A stretch of 64,000 nucleotides of DNA, taken from contig NYWY01000052.1 of the NCBI GenBank assembly GCA_002685335.1, forward strand, positions 20,467-84,466, written 5' to 3'. The first letter of the stretch is position 1. Every line of letters begins with the position of its first letter. This document shows positions 36,527 through 47,689 of the stretch, piece after piece. This stretch comes from Planctomycetaceae bacterium. Its GTDB lineage: Bacteria > Planctomycetota > Phycisphaerae > Phycisphaerales > SM1A02. A program made the translations under genes and the position numbers. The notes under the pieces are model-generated. The model did not search any database. It saw only the letters and a list, made by a program, of their open reading frames with translations, and was not told where the DNA came from.

Positions 36527-37458
36527 ACACGTTCCTCGAACAACCCGAGACCGACGCCTCTCCGATTCTCTCCTGCCAGGGACTTCGGAAGACCTATCGA
36601 CTGGGTCGAATTCCGGTGCCGGTGCTCAAGGAGGCGACGGTGGACGTCCATGAGGGTGAATGGCTCGCGATCCTGGGCGCCAGCGGGAGCGGAAAGAGCA
36701 CCCTGCTCCACATCCTCGGGGGGCTCGACCAGCCGGATCGGGATGGCGGCGTCGTGTCGTACCGCGGCGACACCGTTTCGTCGCTTCGTGGTTCGGCTTT
36801 GAATTCCTACCGCAATCAGGACATCGGCTTCGTCTTCCAGTTCTACCACCTGCTGCCCGAACTCTCGGTGCTCGAGAACTCGATGCTCCCCTGCCTGGTG
36901 CCCGGACGTTGGCTGTCGGCCTCGCTCCCCCTCGCCTCCGCCGCCGCCGGGGCCATCCTCTGCGGTCTCGCCGGCTGGTTCTTCGGGGAGATCGCCCTTC
37001 CCGCCGCCGACGACGCCACCACCGCCCGGCTGGCCGTGGTGGCGATCACCTGGGCCGTGGTCGGAGCCGCCCTCGGAGTTCTGGCCTTCCAGCTTCTGCA
37101 GATCGTGGCGGAACGCGCTCGACTCCGGGACGGCGATCGGGCCCGGGAGTCTCGCAGGACGCTGGATGAATTCGGACTCGGTCACCGTCTGCGGCATCGC
37201 CCCAGCCAGCTCTCCGGTGGCGAACGACAACGAACCGCGATCGCCCGGGCCCTGGCGAATTCGCCGAAGGTGCTGCTCGCCGATGAACCGACCGGCAACC
37301 TCGACGCCCACACGGGACGCGAGATTCTCGAACTGCTGAAGGCCCGGCATGATGCCGGCCTGACGATCGTGATGGTCACCCACGATCCCAAGGTCGCCGC
37401 CTACGCCGACCGTGTGGTGCGGATCGAGGACGGCTGCGTGCTCGAGGCCGGAGATTGA
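36523..37458 (+). CDS. LolD-type ABC ATPase with a hydrophobic two-helix insertion
   Basis: ATP-binding subunit of 311 aa; LolD proteins are normally about 225-235 aa. All catalytic motifs are present: Walker A GASGSGKST (52-60), Q-loop Gln106 (FVFQFYHLLPELSVLEN), signature LSGGERQR (230-237), Walker B VLLADEPTGNL (250-260) and H-loop His287. The extra length lies between Q-loop and signature: residues about 128-205 contain two strongly hydrophobic segments (SLPLASAAAGAILCGLAGWF and AVVAITWAVVGAALGVLAF), joined by an acidic turn. The frame is continuous and codon use does not change, so this is not a frameshift artefact. The start ATG overlaps the permease stop (ATGA). I know of no standard LolD with such an insertion. 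Confidence 0.9.
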   Translation: MNTFLEQPETDASPILSCQGLRKTYRLGRIPVPVLKEATVDVHEGEWLAILGASGSGKSTLLHILGGLDQPDRDGGVVSYRGDTVSSLRGSALNSYRNQDIGFVFQFYHLLPELSVLENSMLPCLVPGRWLSASLPLASAAAGAILCGLAGWFFGEIALPAADDATTARLAVVAITWAVVGAALGVLAFQLLQIVAERARLRDGDRARESRRTLDEFGLGHRLRHRPSQLSGGERQRTAIARALANSPKVLLADEPTGNLDAHTGREILELLKARHDAGLTIVMVTHDPKVAAYADRVVRIEDGCVLEAGD

Positions 37459-38906
37459 CCTCGGCCGGCGATGAACTCGTCGGCCCCGGACGCTCGAAGG
37501 CTTCGGAACTCGGCCTCGTCCTCGCCGCGGGCATCACCCAGATGCTGGTGGTGATCGACTACACCGCGACCGCGGTCGCCCTGCCGAGCATGGCGAGGGA
37601 ATTCGGCGTCACGGCGGACAGCCTGCAGTGGGTCATCACCGGCTACATCCTGTCGTTCTCGATCATGCTCGCCGTGGCGGGTCCGCTCGGGGATCGCTTC
37701 GGTCGGAAGCGACTCCTCCTGCTGGGCGTCATCCTGTTCGGAGCGTGCTCCGCGTGGGTGGGCGCCGCCGGCTCGGTGACCCAGCTCATCGTCTCACGGA
37801 TCGCCCTGGGCATCGGTGGCGGGCTCCTGTTCCCACTCTCGACCGCGGTGGTCGGGGCCGGAGCCAGCCGAGAGGATCTCCCCAGGCTCATGTCGATCCT
37901 CACCGGAGTCGCGACCGTCGGCATGGCCATCGGTCCCGTCTTCGGCGGCGTGTTCACCGAACTGGTGAACTGGCGTTGGATCTTCTATCTCAACATCCCG
38001 ATCTCCCTGATCGCGATTCTCCTCATGTCGTGGCTCGCCGCGGAGAGTCGGAATCCGGACGCGACCGGACGCATCGACTTCGGCGGCATCGTGCTTCTGA
38101 CCCTCGCGATCGGCGGACTCTCGCTCGGAGTCGCCTGGATCCCCGATCATCCACCGGAGATCTGGTCCGGACTGGTGGTGGGAAGCATCGTCGTCTTCGC
38201 GATCTTCGCCTGGTACGAGCTCCGTCTCGCGACGCCGCTCATCGATCTTCGCCTGCTCGGCAACCGTTCCTTCGCCGGCTACGCGTTGGGGGGAAGCCTC
38301 AGCAACGCATGCTGGTGCATCCTGATCTTCAACACCACGCTCTTTCTCCAGGAAGTCCGCCACGAGGACGCGATGATCGCAGGCCTCCAGTTCCTCTATC
38401 TCAGCGTTCCGGTCGCGGCGGCCGGTTTCCTGGGTCCCTTGGTCCAGCGACGAATCGGCACTCGGAATCTCGTCCTCCTCGCGACCGGGGTCCAGACCAT
38501 CGCATGCCTGATCTTCTGGATGTCTCACCTGCCTCCATGGCTCGGCGTCGGATTGTTCATCGCCGGTTTCGGATGCTCCTGGGGCTGGTCGATGTCCCAG
38601 GCCGGAGGGATCGCGACGCTTCCGGAACGCCACGTTGGCCTCGCCAGTGGTTCGATCCTGACGGCGTTGATCATCAGCGGCAACATCGCGGTGGTGGTGA
38701 TCGCGACCGTGATCGCCGCCCTCGGAGGGCCGGGCCTGAAGGACTACGCGCCCGGCGTGAACGTCAACTACCTGATCGGCGCCGGACTCGCCGCGGCGGC
38801 CTTCGTCGCCACCGGGGTGATCGTCCCCCGTCGCCTTGCCGGGACGGAGCGCGAGGATCAGTCGTTGAAGCGGAACCACACCACGGAGTCGTCGAACCAT
38901 TCCTGA
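37455..38906 (+). CDS. MFS transporter, DHA2 (EmrB/QacA-like) family
   Basis: Drug/H+ antiporter-like protein of 483 aa with about fourteen hydrophobic segments. Signatures include the helix-1 motif DYTATAVALPSMAREFGV (the D-x-T motif of DHA2 proteins), loop motif A GPLGDRFGRKRLLLLG and motif C-like GIGPVFGG-type glycine spacing in MAIGPVFGGVFTELVNWRW, followed by IFYLNIPISLIA. The start is probably the TTG at 37455, overlapping the ATPase stop (TTGA); the first ATG lies inside helix 1. It is the last gene of the epimerase-permease-ATPase-MFS unit, and its 3' end overlaps the convergent gene by 49 bp. The substrate is unknown. Confidence 0.9.
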   Translation: MTSAGDELVGPGRSKASELGLVLAAGITQMLVVIDYTATAVALPSMAREFGVTADSLQWVITGYILSFSIMLAVAGPLGDRFGRKRLLLLGVILFGACSAWVGAAGSVTQLIVSRIALGIGGGLLFPLSTAVVGAGASREDLPRLMSILTGVATVGMAIGPVFGGVFTELVNWRWIFYLNIPISLIAILLMSWLAAESRNPDATGRIDFGGIVLLTLAIGGLSLGVAWIPDHPPEIWSGLVVGSIVVFAIFAWYELRLATPLIDLRLLGNRSFAGYALGGSLSNACWCILIFNTTLFLQEVRHEDAMIAGLQFLYLSVPVAAAGFLGPLVQRRIGTRNLVLLATGVQTIACLIFWMSHLPPWLGVGLFIAGFGCSWGWSMSQAGGIATLPERHVGLASGSILTALIISGNIAVVVIATVIAALGGPGLKDYAPGVNVNYLIGAGLAAAAFVATGVIVPRRLAGTEREDQSLKRNHTTESSNHS

Positions 38907-40297
38907 AGCGTCAGTCCGGTCCAGCGGCGGAAGACGGCATCCGCGGGCTCACCCGCCTTCAACCCGGCGACGATTCCGGGAAAGACGCCATCTCCCGACT
39001 CCAGAAGCCTGGTCACCAGAATGAGGGCGAGACCACGGGCGGCCCCGCCGGGACTCCACGCGGGGTCGTCATCGCGGACCGCGGTGATCCAGGCAGGATT
39101 TCGACCGGCGCGAATCGAGGCCACGGCGGCGGGTCGAAGCTCGGCCTCGACCCTCACCGGATCGGTCAGGAACGCTGCGGATGCTTCCGCGAATCCCTCG
39201 ACCATCCAGGCGGGGAGCCGACGACCGCCATGGGCGGTGATGATGACGGCTCTTCCCGCGATCCGTGCTTCCTCGAAGTCTCTGACATCTCTGAAGTCCG
39301 TGACATCGGAAGAAGCCGGCCGGCCGGCGGCACCGACGGAGGGCGTGATCGCCCAGGGACCGGCCTCGGTCGGAAACAGCATGGAGGGATCTCCCTTCGA
39401 CCACTGACGGCGGAAGAGGTCAGCCACGATCAGCCGGCAGTCATCGAAGTCCGACGGACGAATCAGCACCAACGCACCCGGGAACGGGCGAACATCGGGC
39501 GCGAAGCCCAGTCGGATCCGACACGAGCGCAGAAGGCGATCCATCCGAACACCGTGACGCGAGATCTCCTCCAGATCACCGTGGCCGACCGAGAGCGTCC
39601 AACCGGTCGAAACCATTGAGAGTCCGAGGCCCTCGGTCGCCCTTTCGACCGATGCCCGTTGTCGCCGGAGGGTCTCGGGAACCAGGATCGGATCGATCGG
39701 TCGGACCGGCGTCGGATCATCGTGAACCAGATGGGGTCGTCCGTTCTGGAGGGCCGCCGCCGAGGCCGCCTCCCGACGCGCGACACGCGCCTGCTTTCGC
39801 GTTTCGACCTCGGAATCGATCGACGAGCGAAGCGGCTCGCCTTCCGCACCCGACAGCCGGACCGCCTCCTCGATCGCCCGGCGGGAGATTTCGTCGTCTT
39901 CGATCACCGCGAGGATGATCGCCAGGGAAGCCGCCGAGCCCGGATCCCGATCCCGATCGGTGCGACGAAGAATCTCACGGCCCAGTCTGAGCCGATCCGA
40001 CGACGCGATCTCGTTCCAGGCGACCATCCCTGATTCGGTCAGGACCCCGGATTGATCGAAACCTCGCCAGGGACCGTTCTCAGACCAGGAACCAGGCTCC
40101 CCTTCGCCGCCGGTGCGAGGCCTGACTCGGAAGCGAAAACCCTGATCCAGGACTGGAATGGCAGGAAAATCGACGGAATTTTCCTCCGTGGTTTCGCTCG
40201 CCCTCACCCATCCACGTCCTCCACCATCCACATTGACGGGGATGCTTTCGCAGGCCGACCAGATACAGACCGTCAGGATGGCAGGGGCAATCCACAT
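38858..40297 (-). CDS. Exported hypothetical protein with degenerate peptidase-like segment
   Basis: Protein of 479 aa with an N-terminal hydrophobic segment (APAILTVCIWSAC) suggesting export; the Cys could be a weak lipobox. The N-terminal third is helical and charged. Near residues 365-390 the sequence AHGGRRLPAWMVEGFAEASA resembles the P-x-W-x-x-E-G-x-A-E segment that follows the HExxH helix in gluzincin (peptidase MA-like) proteins. No HExxH is present, so catalysis is doubtful. The C-terminus (FRRWTGLTLQEWFDDSVVW) also fits the tail of such proteins. A TATCGT box lies 8 nt before the ATG. The 3' end overlaps the convergent MFS gene by 49 bp. Family assignment is tentative. Confidence 0.7.
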   Translation of the reverse strand: MWIAPAILTVCIWSACESIPVNVDGGGRGWVRASETTEENSVDFPAIPVLDQGFRFRVRPRTGGEGEPGSWSENGPWRGFDQSGVLTESGMVAWNEIASSDRLRLGREILRRTDRDRDPGSAASLAIILAVIEDDEISRRAIEEAVRLSGAEGEPLRSSIDSEVETRKQARVARREAASAAALQNGRPHLVHDDPTPVRPIDPILVPETLRRQRASVERATEGLGLSMVSTGWTLSVGHGDLEEISRHGVRMDRLLRSCRIRLGFAPDVRPFPGALVLIRPSDFDDCRLIVADLFRRQWSKGDPSMLFPTEAGPWAITPSVGAAGRPASSDVTDFRDVRDFEEARIAGRAVIITAHGGRRLPAWMVEGFAEASAAFLTDPVRVEAELRPAAVASIRAGRNPAWITAVRDDDPAWSPGGAARGLALILVTRLLESGDGVFPGIVAGLKAGEPADAVFRRWTGLTLQEWFDDSVVWFRFND

Positions 40298-40305
40298 TTC
40301 GAGAC

Positions 40306-40311
40306 ACGATA
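40306..40311 (-). promoter_or_regulatory. -10-like TATCGT box before the exported hypothetical gene
   Basis: Read leftward, TATCGT ends 8 nt before the ATG at 40297, another short-spacing case. The region between this gene and clpC (40298-40504) must also hold the clpC promoter, where I see no clear box or CIRCE-type repeat. Confidence 0.35.
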
Positions 40312-40504
40312 CGGGAGAAATTCAAAAAAGGATTCCGCCCTCTCTGACGATCTCGGGTCGATTTGCCCCCCGCATCGCCCGATGAAGAGAGGACTCGTGC
40401 TTCGGCATGCGAGTTGCCCGTGAACAAATGGGCGGCTCCACGCGTTGAAGCTGATGCGTAGGATGCCGATGCACGGGGCAGATGCCCCCCATCAGGAGAA
40501 GCAC

Positions 40505-43072
<2,568 letters not shown>

Positions 43073-43101
43073 CCGAGTCGGATCCAACCTTCGCTCGATC
43101 C

Positions 43102-43141
43102 CCGCAGGGGGCCGTCCTGGACGGCCCCCTGCGGTTTTTTT
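43102..43141 (+). terminator. Rho-independent terminator of clpC
   Basis: A near-perfect 16-bp GC-rich inverted repeat (CCGCAGGGGGCCGTCC at 43102 and its complement ending at 43134) is followed by seven T residues at 43135-43141, starting 29 bp after the clpC stop. It is the only T-tailed terminator I found in the window. Confidence 0.95.
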
Positions 43142-43426
43142 GCGCCGTCCGCGGACTCCTTCGACGAGGAGCATTCATTTTTCGCAAGATCATCGATCCC
43201 GACTCGTTCCAGAGTCGGGAGAACGTGGCCCGAAACTCCTCGGAGCGAACGAATCAGGCCGGGCCGGGGGGCTTGACCCGGAATTCCGGAACCGTTCACC
43301 CCGATTCGACCGAAGACATTGTTGGATGGGCATCACCCCTGGTTCGACCCTGGGATGAAACCACGGAACGTGCGGCACGAATCCCTGAAAGGGAACGATC
43401 CCCTGAGGATTGAAATCAACAAGACC
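43142..43426. other. Intergenic region after clpC with one perfect hairpin
   Basis: No gene is visible here. TCCCGACTC at 43197-43205 pairs perfectly with GAGTCGGGA at 43212-43220 around a 6-nt loop; there is no T-tract. The rest should contain the promoter of the small membrane-protein gene, but no clear box is seen. Confidence 0.5.
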
Positions 43427-43951
43427 ATGAGCAGCCTCGAGACCAGACCGACCGACGATTCCCAGCGCCCCGAACGGGGTGCACGGAACGGTTTCGGCTG
43501 GGGGTCTCGAATCGGGTCATGGCTCGGCGTGGCGACCATCGTCCTCATGGGGGTCCTGGTCTCGCCCAGCAGCATCCAGGATCTCTTCGGCTCGGACGAG
43601 CTCCGATCGGAAGACCGGACGAGGCAGGTCGAGACCTCCGGATTCGCCGAACTCGAACGAGATTCGCGCCCGTCGTCGTCGAGTCAGCAGATCTTCCGAG
43701 CCGCTCGCCCCGTCACCAGCGAAGAAGCCCTCGATCAAAGCCTCGGTTGGACCGTTGCGGAGCCCTCGAAGGTCGAACCCCGAGTCGAGTCCCGGCCCCG
43801 CGAGCCGGTCGCGATCCGGATCTTCCGGAACGTTCGAAACGGGATCGAGCAAGGATTGCAACGATTGCGACAGGTCCCGACCCTGGTTCGAAGCCGGATC
43901 GAGAACGAGACTCAGCGGATGCCCGCCAGTTTCATTCCATCCCGTTCCTGA
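43427..43951 (+). CDS. Small predicted membrane protein, unknown function
   Basis: Possible protein of 174 aa with one hydrophobic helix (IGSWLGVATIVLMGVLV, about residues 24-40), a Ser/Glu-rich middle and a basic, Arg-rich C-terminal helix region (IFRNVRNGIEQGLQRLRQVP). No family is recognised. Coding is supported by the single sensible membrane segment and by base composition like its neighbours; no strong ribosome site precedes the ATG at 43427, and an in-frame ATG at 43355 is an alternative. Its last 40 bp overlap the 3' end of the convergent lipoprotein gene. Confidence 0.5.
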   Translation: MSSLETRPTDDSQRPERGARNGFGWGSRIGSWLGVATIVLMGVLVSPSSIQDLFGSDELRSEDRTRQVETSGFAELERDSRPSSSSQQIFRAARPVTSEEALDQSLGWTVAEPSKVEPRVESRPREPVAIRIFRNVRNGIEQGLQRLRQVPTLVRSRIENETQRMPASFIPSRS

Positions 43952-44667
43952 ACGATCGACACCTCTCGAAACTTGAAGCGTGATCCCAACTGGGGAGAGA
44001 ATCGCACTCGGACCGAATGATCCGGCAGTCGATCGATGATCACGTCGGAGCCCCCGTAGTATCCGAAACTCATTCGGTTGAGACTCATCATGAGTTCGGA
44101 CCGGTTTCGGACGCACCATTCGACGAACTGCTCAAGGCCTCCACCATCGGCCGAATACTGGCGTCGGGTGGACTCCGCCACGACCTGTTCCCAGAGTTCG
44201 ACGTACTCCTGATTTCGCAGGCAACTCATCACGTTGCCGATGACGTGCTCCGGGAAGACGGCCCGGAACACGATGGTTCCGTCGTCCAGAACCTCGCGGG
44301 CCTCGAAAGCCTTCTTCGGTTTGGGTTCCAACGCCTCCGGCGGAATCGGCTGTCCGGCGGCGATCGCCGCCCGACGGAGTCGCTCACGCTCCTTCGCAGC
44401 CTCGGCCTGCTTCGCCGCCTGCTTCGCTTCGATCTCCGCCGCTTCGCTGGGGAGCATTCCGTCTTCGATGAAGACGAGACGCCGCCCGTCGTACGACGTG
44501 CTCTCGTTCTTGAGTTCGGTTTCGCTGGCCAACTTGTAGAAGCCGGGCCGGCGGTGATACTCGGTCACCACCGTTTCGCAGCCCCCGAGCGCGGCCCCCA
44601 CGATGCCGGTGAGACATGCCAGACGGAGTCCCCGAGATCGCGGGCAAAACGGAGTCATCCGGGTCAC
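43912..44667 (-). CDS. Predicted lipoprotein, unknown function
   Basis: Lipoprotein of 251 aa with a basic n-region, hydrophobic core and a canonical lipobox (VGAALGGC, Cys about residue 30). After a helical Ala/Glu/Lys segment (about residues 75-105) the C-terminal domain includes MSCLRNQEYVELWEQVV, an FVEWCVRNRSELMMSLNRM helix and RVRFSPQLGSRFKFREVSI strands. No family is recognised. The GTG at 44667 overlaps the nadB stop (GTGA); an in-frame ATG lies at 44658. It is the last gene of the TolB-like-nadB-lipoprotein operon. Confidence 0.75.
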   Translation of the reverse strand: MTRMTPFCPRSRGLRLACLTGIVGAALGGCETVVTEYHRRPGFYKLASETELKNESTSYDGRRLVFIEDGMLPSEAAEIEAKQAAKQAEAAKERERLRRAAIAAGQPIPPEALEPKPKKAFEAREVLDDGTIVFRAVFPEHVIGNVMSCLRNQEYVELWEQVVAESTRRQYSADGGGLEQFVEWCVRNRSELMMSLNRMSFGYYGGSDVIIDRLPDHSVRVRFSPQLGSRFKFREVSIVQERDGMKLAGIR

Positions 44668-46349
44668 GACGGCACCTCCATCGAATCCGACCGGGGCTCC
44701 AGGGGTCGGTTCGGGACCGGATGCCGCTTCGGGGCCGAATCACCCCGGGTCCAGACGTATCGGATTCGTTGTCGATCATCGGTGTCCGGATGATCACGGC
44801 GGCGATGCGTTCCGCGACTCTCCGTCCGGGCGAGGGCTCCGCGGATCACCAATCGAGCGGCGACCAGCATTCCCTGGATCTCCCAGCCGTCGGCGTCGTC
44901 GAAGGTCTTGTCCAGGCAGTAACGACCCCAGAAATCGACCATCTCGAGTGCATCGCGAAGTTTCTCTCCATCACGAGCGATGCCGACGTTCCGCCACATC
45001 GCACTCCGGAGGCTGGCTCGAACATCGACGAGGTCGAGTTCTCCTGCCCGTCGCCGAGGGGCCTCGGCCACCAGCCTCGGCCGTCGTCCGGAATCCTCGA
45101 ATCCGGAAGCCGCTTCTCCCGCCCGGGCGCCGAACACCAGTCCCTCCAGGAGGGAATTGCTTGCCAGGCGATTGGCGCCGTGAATTCCGGTGGCCGCGAC
45201 CTCGCCGCAGGCGAACAGTCCCGGGACGGTCGACGCGGCGTCCGCATCGACGAACACTCCACCGATGGTGTAATGAGCCGCCGGGTGAACCGGGATCCTC
45301 GTGGTCGAAGGATCGATCTCGAATTCCTCGAGGCTGGCCGCGAGGGTGGGAAACCGAGCGGCCAGTCCGCCCGGCACGCCGGTGGCGTCCAGAAACACGC
45401 AGGGTTCGCCGGTCTCCGCCAGGACCTCGGTGATCCGGGCGCTGACCACGTCCCGGGGAGCGAGGTCAGACAACGGATGAATCCCGTCCATCACGGAATG
45501 TCCCGTCCGATCGACGATCCTCGCACCTTCGCCGCGAACCGCCTCGCTGAGCAGGGCTCGCACCGACCCTGCCACGTAGAGCGTGGTCGGATGGAACTGC
45601 ACGAATTCGGTGTCGGTGATCGCCGCTCCGGCCCGGTAGGCCATGGCCAGCGCCTCACCGGTCGAAGTTCGAGGATTGGTGGTCTCTCGGTAGAGCCGTC
45701 CCGCGCCACCTCCGGCAAGGACCACCGCCCCCGCCCAGATGACCTGAAGTCCGTACCTGGGATGATGAGTCAACACCCCGGTCACCGGCGAGCCGGGTTC
45801 CGGGCCCACGGTCAGCAGATCGACCGCCGTGCATTGCTCGAACAATCGAATGGACTCGTTCTTGCGGACGACGTCGAGCAGCGTCGATGCCAGGGCCACG
45901 CCGGTCGCCGCACCATCGGTGTGCAGGATTCGTGAGCGGAGATGTCCGCCTTCCCGCCCGAGACTGGGAGAACCATCCGGCTCCCGGTCGAAACGCATCC
46001 CCCACTTCATCAGCCGCTCGATCTCCCCCGGCCCCTCCCGGCAGAGAAGATCGACCATGGCCGGATCGCATAGGCCGGCTCCGGCTTCGAGCGTGTCTTC
46101 GGCGTGGAATGCCGGGTCGTCGTCGGGATCCACGGCGCCCGCGATGCCACCCTGGGCCCATGCGGTCGACGAGGTCTCGGCCTCCCGCTTGGAAAGCACC
46201 ACCACCTCTCGGCCACGCTCCGCGGCCTCGATCGCGGCCCGCAGGCCCGCGACGCCGCTCCCCACCACCAGCACGTCCGCGAAGAGCTGGGGAAGCAGGG
46301 CCGAGCGAAACGGCACCAGGTAGCGGCGATCGTCGAAGACGTCGCTCAC
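44664..46349 (-). CDS. nadB: L-aspartate oxidase NadB
   Basis: FAD-dependent L-aspartate oxidase of 561 aa that makes iminoaspartate for de novo NAD synthesis. The FAD-binding motif is VLVVGSGVAGLRAAIEAAER. Further family motifs are SSTAWAQGGIAGAVDPDDD, RILHTDGAATGVALA, NPRTSTGEALAMAYRAGA and VQFHPTTLY, then HYTIGGVFVDADAASTVPGL and GANRLASNSLLEGLVFG. The succinate dehydrogenase-like C-terminal helical domain is followed by an unusual basic, Arg-rich extension of about 50 residues. It starts with GTG overlapping the TolB-like gene stop and overlaps the lipoprotein gene downstream. nadA and nadC are not in the window. Confidence 0.95.
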   Translation of the reverse strand: MSDVFDDRRYLVPFRSALLPQLFADVLVVGSGVAGLRAAIEAAERGREVVVLSKREAETSSTAWAQGGIAGAVDPDDDPAFHAEDTLEAGAGLCDPAMVDLLCREGPGEIERLMKWGMRFDREPDGSPSLGREGGHLRSRILHTDGAATGVALASTLLDVVRKNESIRLFEQCTAVDLLTVGPEPGSPVTGVLTHHPRYGLQVIWAGAVVLAGGGAGRLYRETTNPRTSTGEALAMAYRAGAAITDTEFVQFHPTTLYVAGSVRALLSEAVRGEGARIVDRTGHSVMDGIHPLSDLAPRDVVSARITEVLAETGEPCVFLDATGVPGGLAARFPTLAASLEEFEIDPSTTRIPVHPAAHYTIGGVFVDADAASTVPGLFACGEVAATGIHGANRLASNSLLEGLVFGARAGEAASGFEDSGRRPRLVAEAPRRRAGELDLVDVRASLRSAMWRNVGIARDGEKLRDALEMVDFWGRYCLDKTFDDADGWEIQGMLVAARLVIRGALARTESRGTHRRRDHPDTDDRQRIRYVWTRGDSAPKRHPVPNRPLEPRSDSMEVPS

Positions 46350-47572
46350 CGGCGGTTGGATCCGGGGCGTCCCCCACCGGGCATCGCCGCACTGGGAGAG
46401 GTCAGGTCGGGATTGAAGGACGCGGTCCAGAGCTGACTGGTTCCGCTGGCTCCCCGCTTGTTGGTCCAGATCACTTCCGAGCCATCGGCGTTGAATGCCG
46501 GAAGCACGTCCGCGCCCGGACCGTGGGTGATCCGTCGCAGACCCGTTCCGTACTTGGACGCCGGGGGCGTCCGCTCGGAATCGGTCATCGCGTCGACCAT
46601 GAAGACCTCGTAGTTCCGATGGCCTTCCCGGCTGGTCGCGTAGAGCAGGTGATCACCGTCGGGATGCCAGAAGGGACACCAGTTCACGTGCTTGTCGTCG
46701 GTCACCTGATGCTCCCGGGCCACGCCGATGATGGCGCCATCCTCGTCGAACTCCAGTTCGGAGACGAAGATCTGAAGCAGGTTGTTCCCGTACCGGTCGC
46801 TCCGGTAGGTGATACGGCGTCCATCCGGGGAGAAGAAGGGCCCACCGTCGTAACCGGGAGCGGCGACCAGATGGACCACCTTGTCGGTGGAAAGATCCTT
46901 CACGTAGATGTCGCCCTGCCCCGCCTCGAGGGAGGTGTAGAGCAGATGCCGGCCGTCGGGGGAGAAGCTTCCTTCCGCCACGTACGAGGTCCCTTCTCCC
47001 GCGAGAGGATCAAGGCTCGCCGAAGTCGCGTCGTTGGTTCGCAGGTCGGTCGCGACGATCCGCATCTCGGGGGGGAACTGCCAGCGGTATCGGCCACTGC
47101 CGCGCTGGTATCCCGGAGGCGTCTCGTCCGAAGGTGGGTCGACCGTCGTTCCGAAGATCACGATGTTCGGGTCGACCGGATGAAACCAACCGCAGGTGTT
47201 CGCCGATCCCTTCGGAGAGATTCGACGGAGGTTCTCGAGCCGACGGGTCCGCCCCGCCTCGTCGCGGACCGTGTCGGCGACGAACATGGCGTAGAAATCG
47301 TCGGCGATCTCCCCCTCGGCGGGTTGTTCGACCGCCTGGAATATGACTCGGGCGCCGTCGGGGGAGTAGTAGGACTCTCCCGCCTTGACGAAACGATCAC
47401 CGAAGGTCAGCTGGACGGGATCACCGAGAATCGCACCCTCCATCGCCCTCCAGTCCTCCGAAGTCGCGGGTTCGGTCGAGGTCCGGTCCTGACCCGGGGC
47501 GATTTCCGCCCCGACGCCGACGAAGAAGGCGAGGACAACGAAACGAGTCATGGTGAACGAGATTCGGCTCAT
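46346..47572 (-). CDS. TolB-like WD40/PD40 beta-propeller exported protein
   Basis: Exported protein of 408 aa: signal peptide (FVVLAFFVGVGAEIAPGQ) then repeated PD40 blades such as ESYYSPDGARVIFQAVE, GSFSPDGRHLLYTSLE, PFFSPDGRRITYRSDR and CPFWHPDGDHLLYATSR. This is the beta-propeller type found in TolB and in the N-terminal halves of periplasmic peptidases. No hydrolase domain follows. A GGAG ribosome site lies 12 nt before the ATG at 47572. It heads an operon with nadB and a lipoprotein gene. The role could be envelope protein interaction, as in Tol-Pal; this is inference. Confidence 0.85.
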   Translation of the reverse strand: MSRISFTMTRFVVLAFFVGVGAEIAPGQDRTSTEPATSEDWRAMEGAILGDPVQLTFGDRFVKAGESYYSPDGARVIFQAVEQPAEGEIADDFYAMFVADTVRDEAGRTRRLENLRRISPKGSANTCGWFHPVDPNIVIFGTTVDPPSDETPPGYQRGSGRYRWQFPPEMRIVATDLRTNDATSASLDPLAGEGTSYVAEGSFSPDGRHLLYTSLEAGQGDIYVKDLSTDKVVHLVAAPGYDGGPFFSPDGRRITYRSDRYGNNLLQIFVSELEFDEDGAIIGVAREHQVTDDKHVNWCPFWHPDGDHLLYATSREGHRNYEVFMVDAMTDSERTPPASKYGTGLRRITHGPGADVLPAFNADGSEVIWTNKRGASGTSQLWTASFNPDLTSPSAAMPGGGRPGSNRR

Positions 47573-47689
47573 GGAATCGGCTCCGACGAGAAAGGCACAC
47601 GGTCTCGGAAACATCGCGGTGATCACTTTCGCGAACGACGTAGTCTATACCTTCGCCCGCCCTCGATTCCCTCCCGGATACATGGCTCC

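Noticed and set aside
34883..38906. Drug-efflux MacAB system formed by the permease, ATPase and MFS genes
   Set aside because: There is no MacA-type adaptor, and the ATPase and permease are separate LolCDE-like proteins. The MFS protein is a self-sufficient DHA2 transporter.
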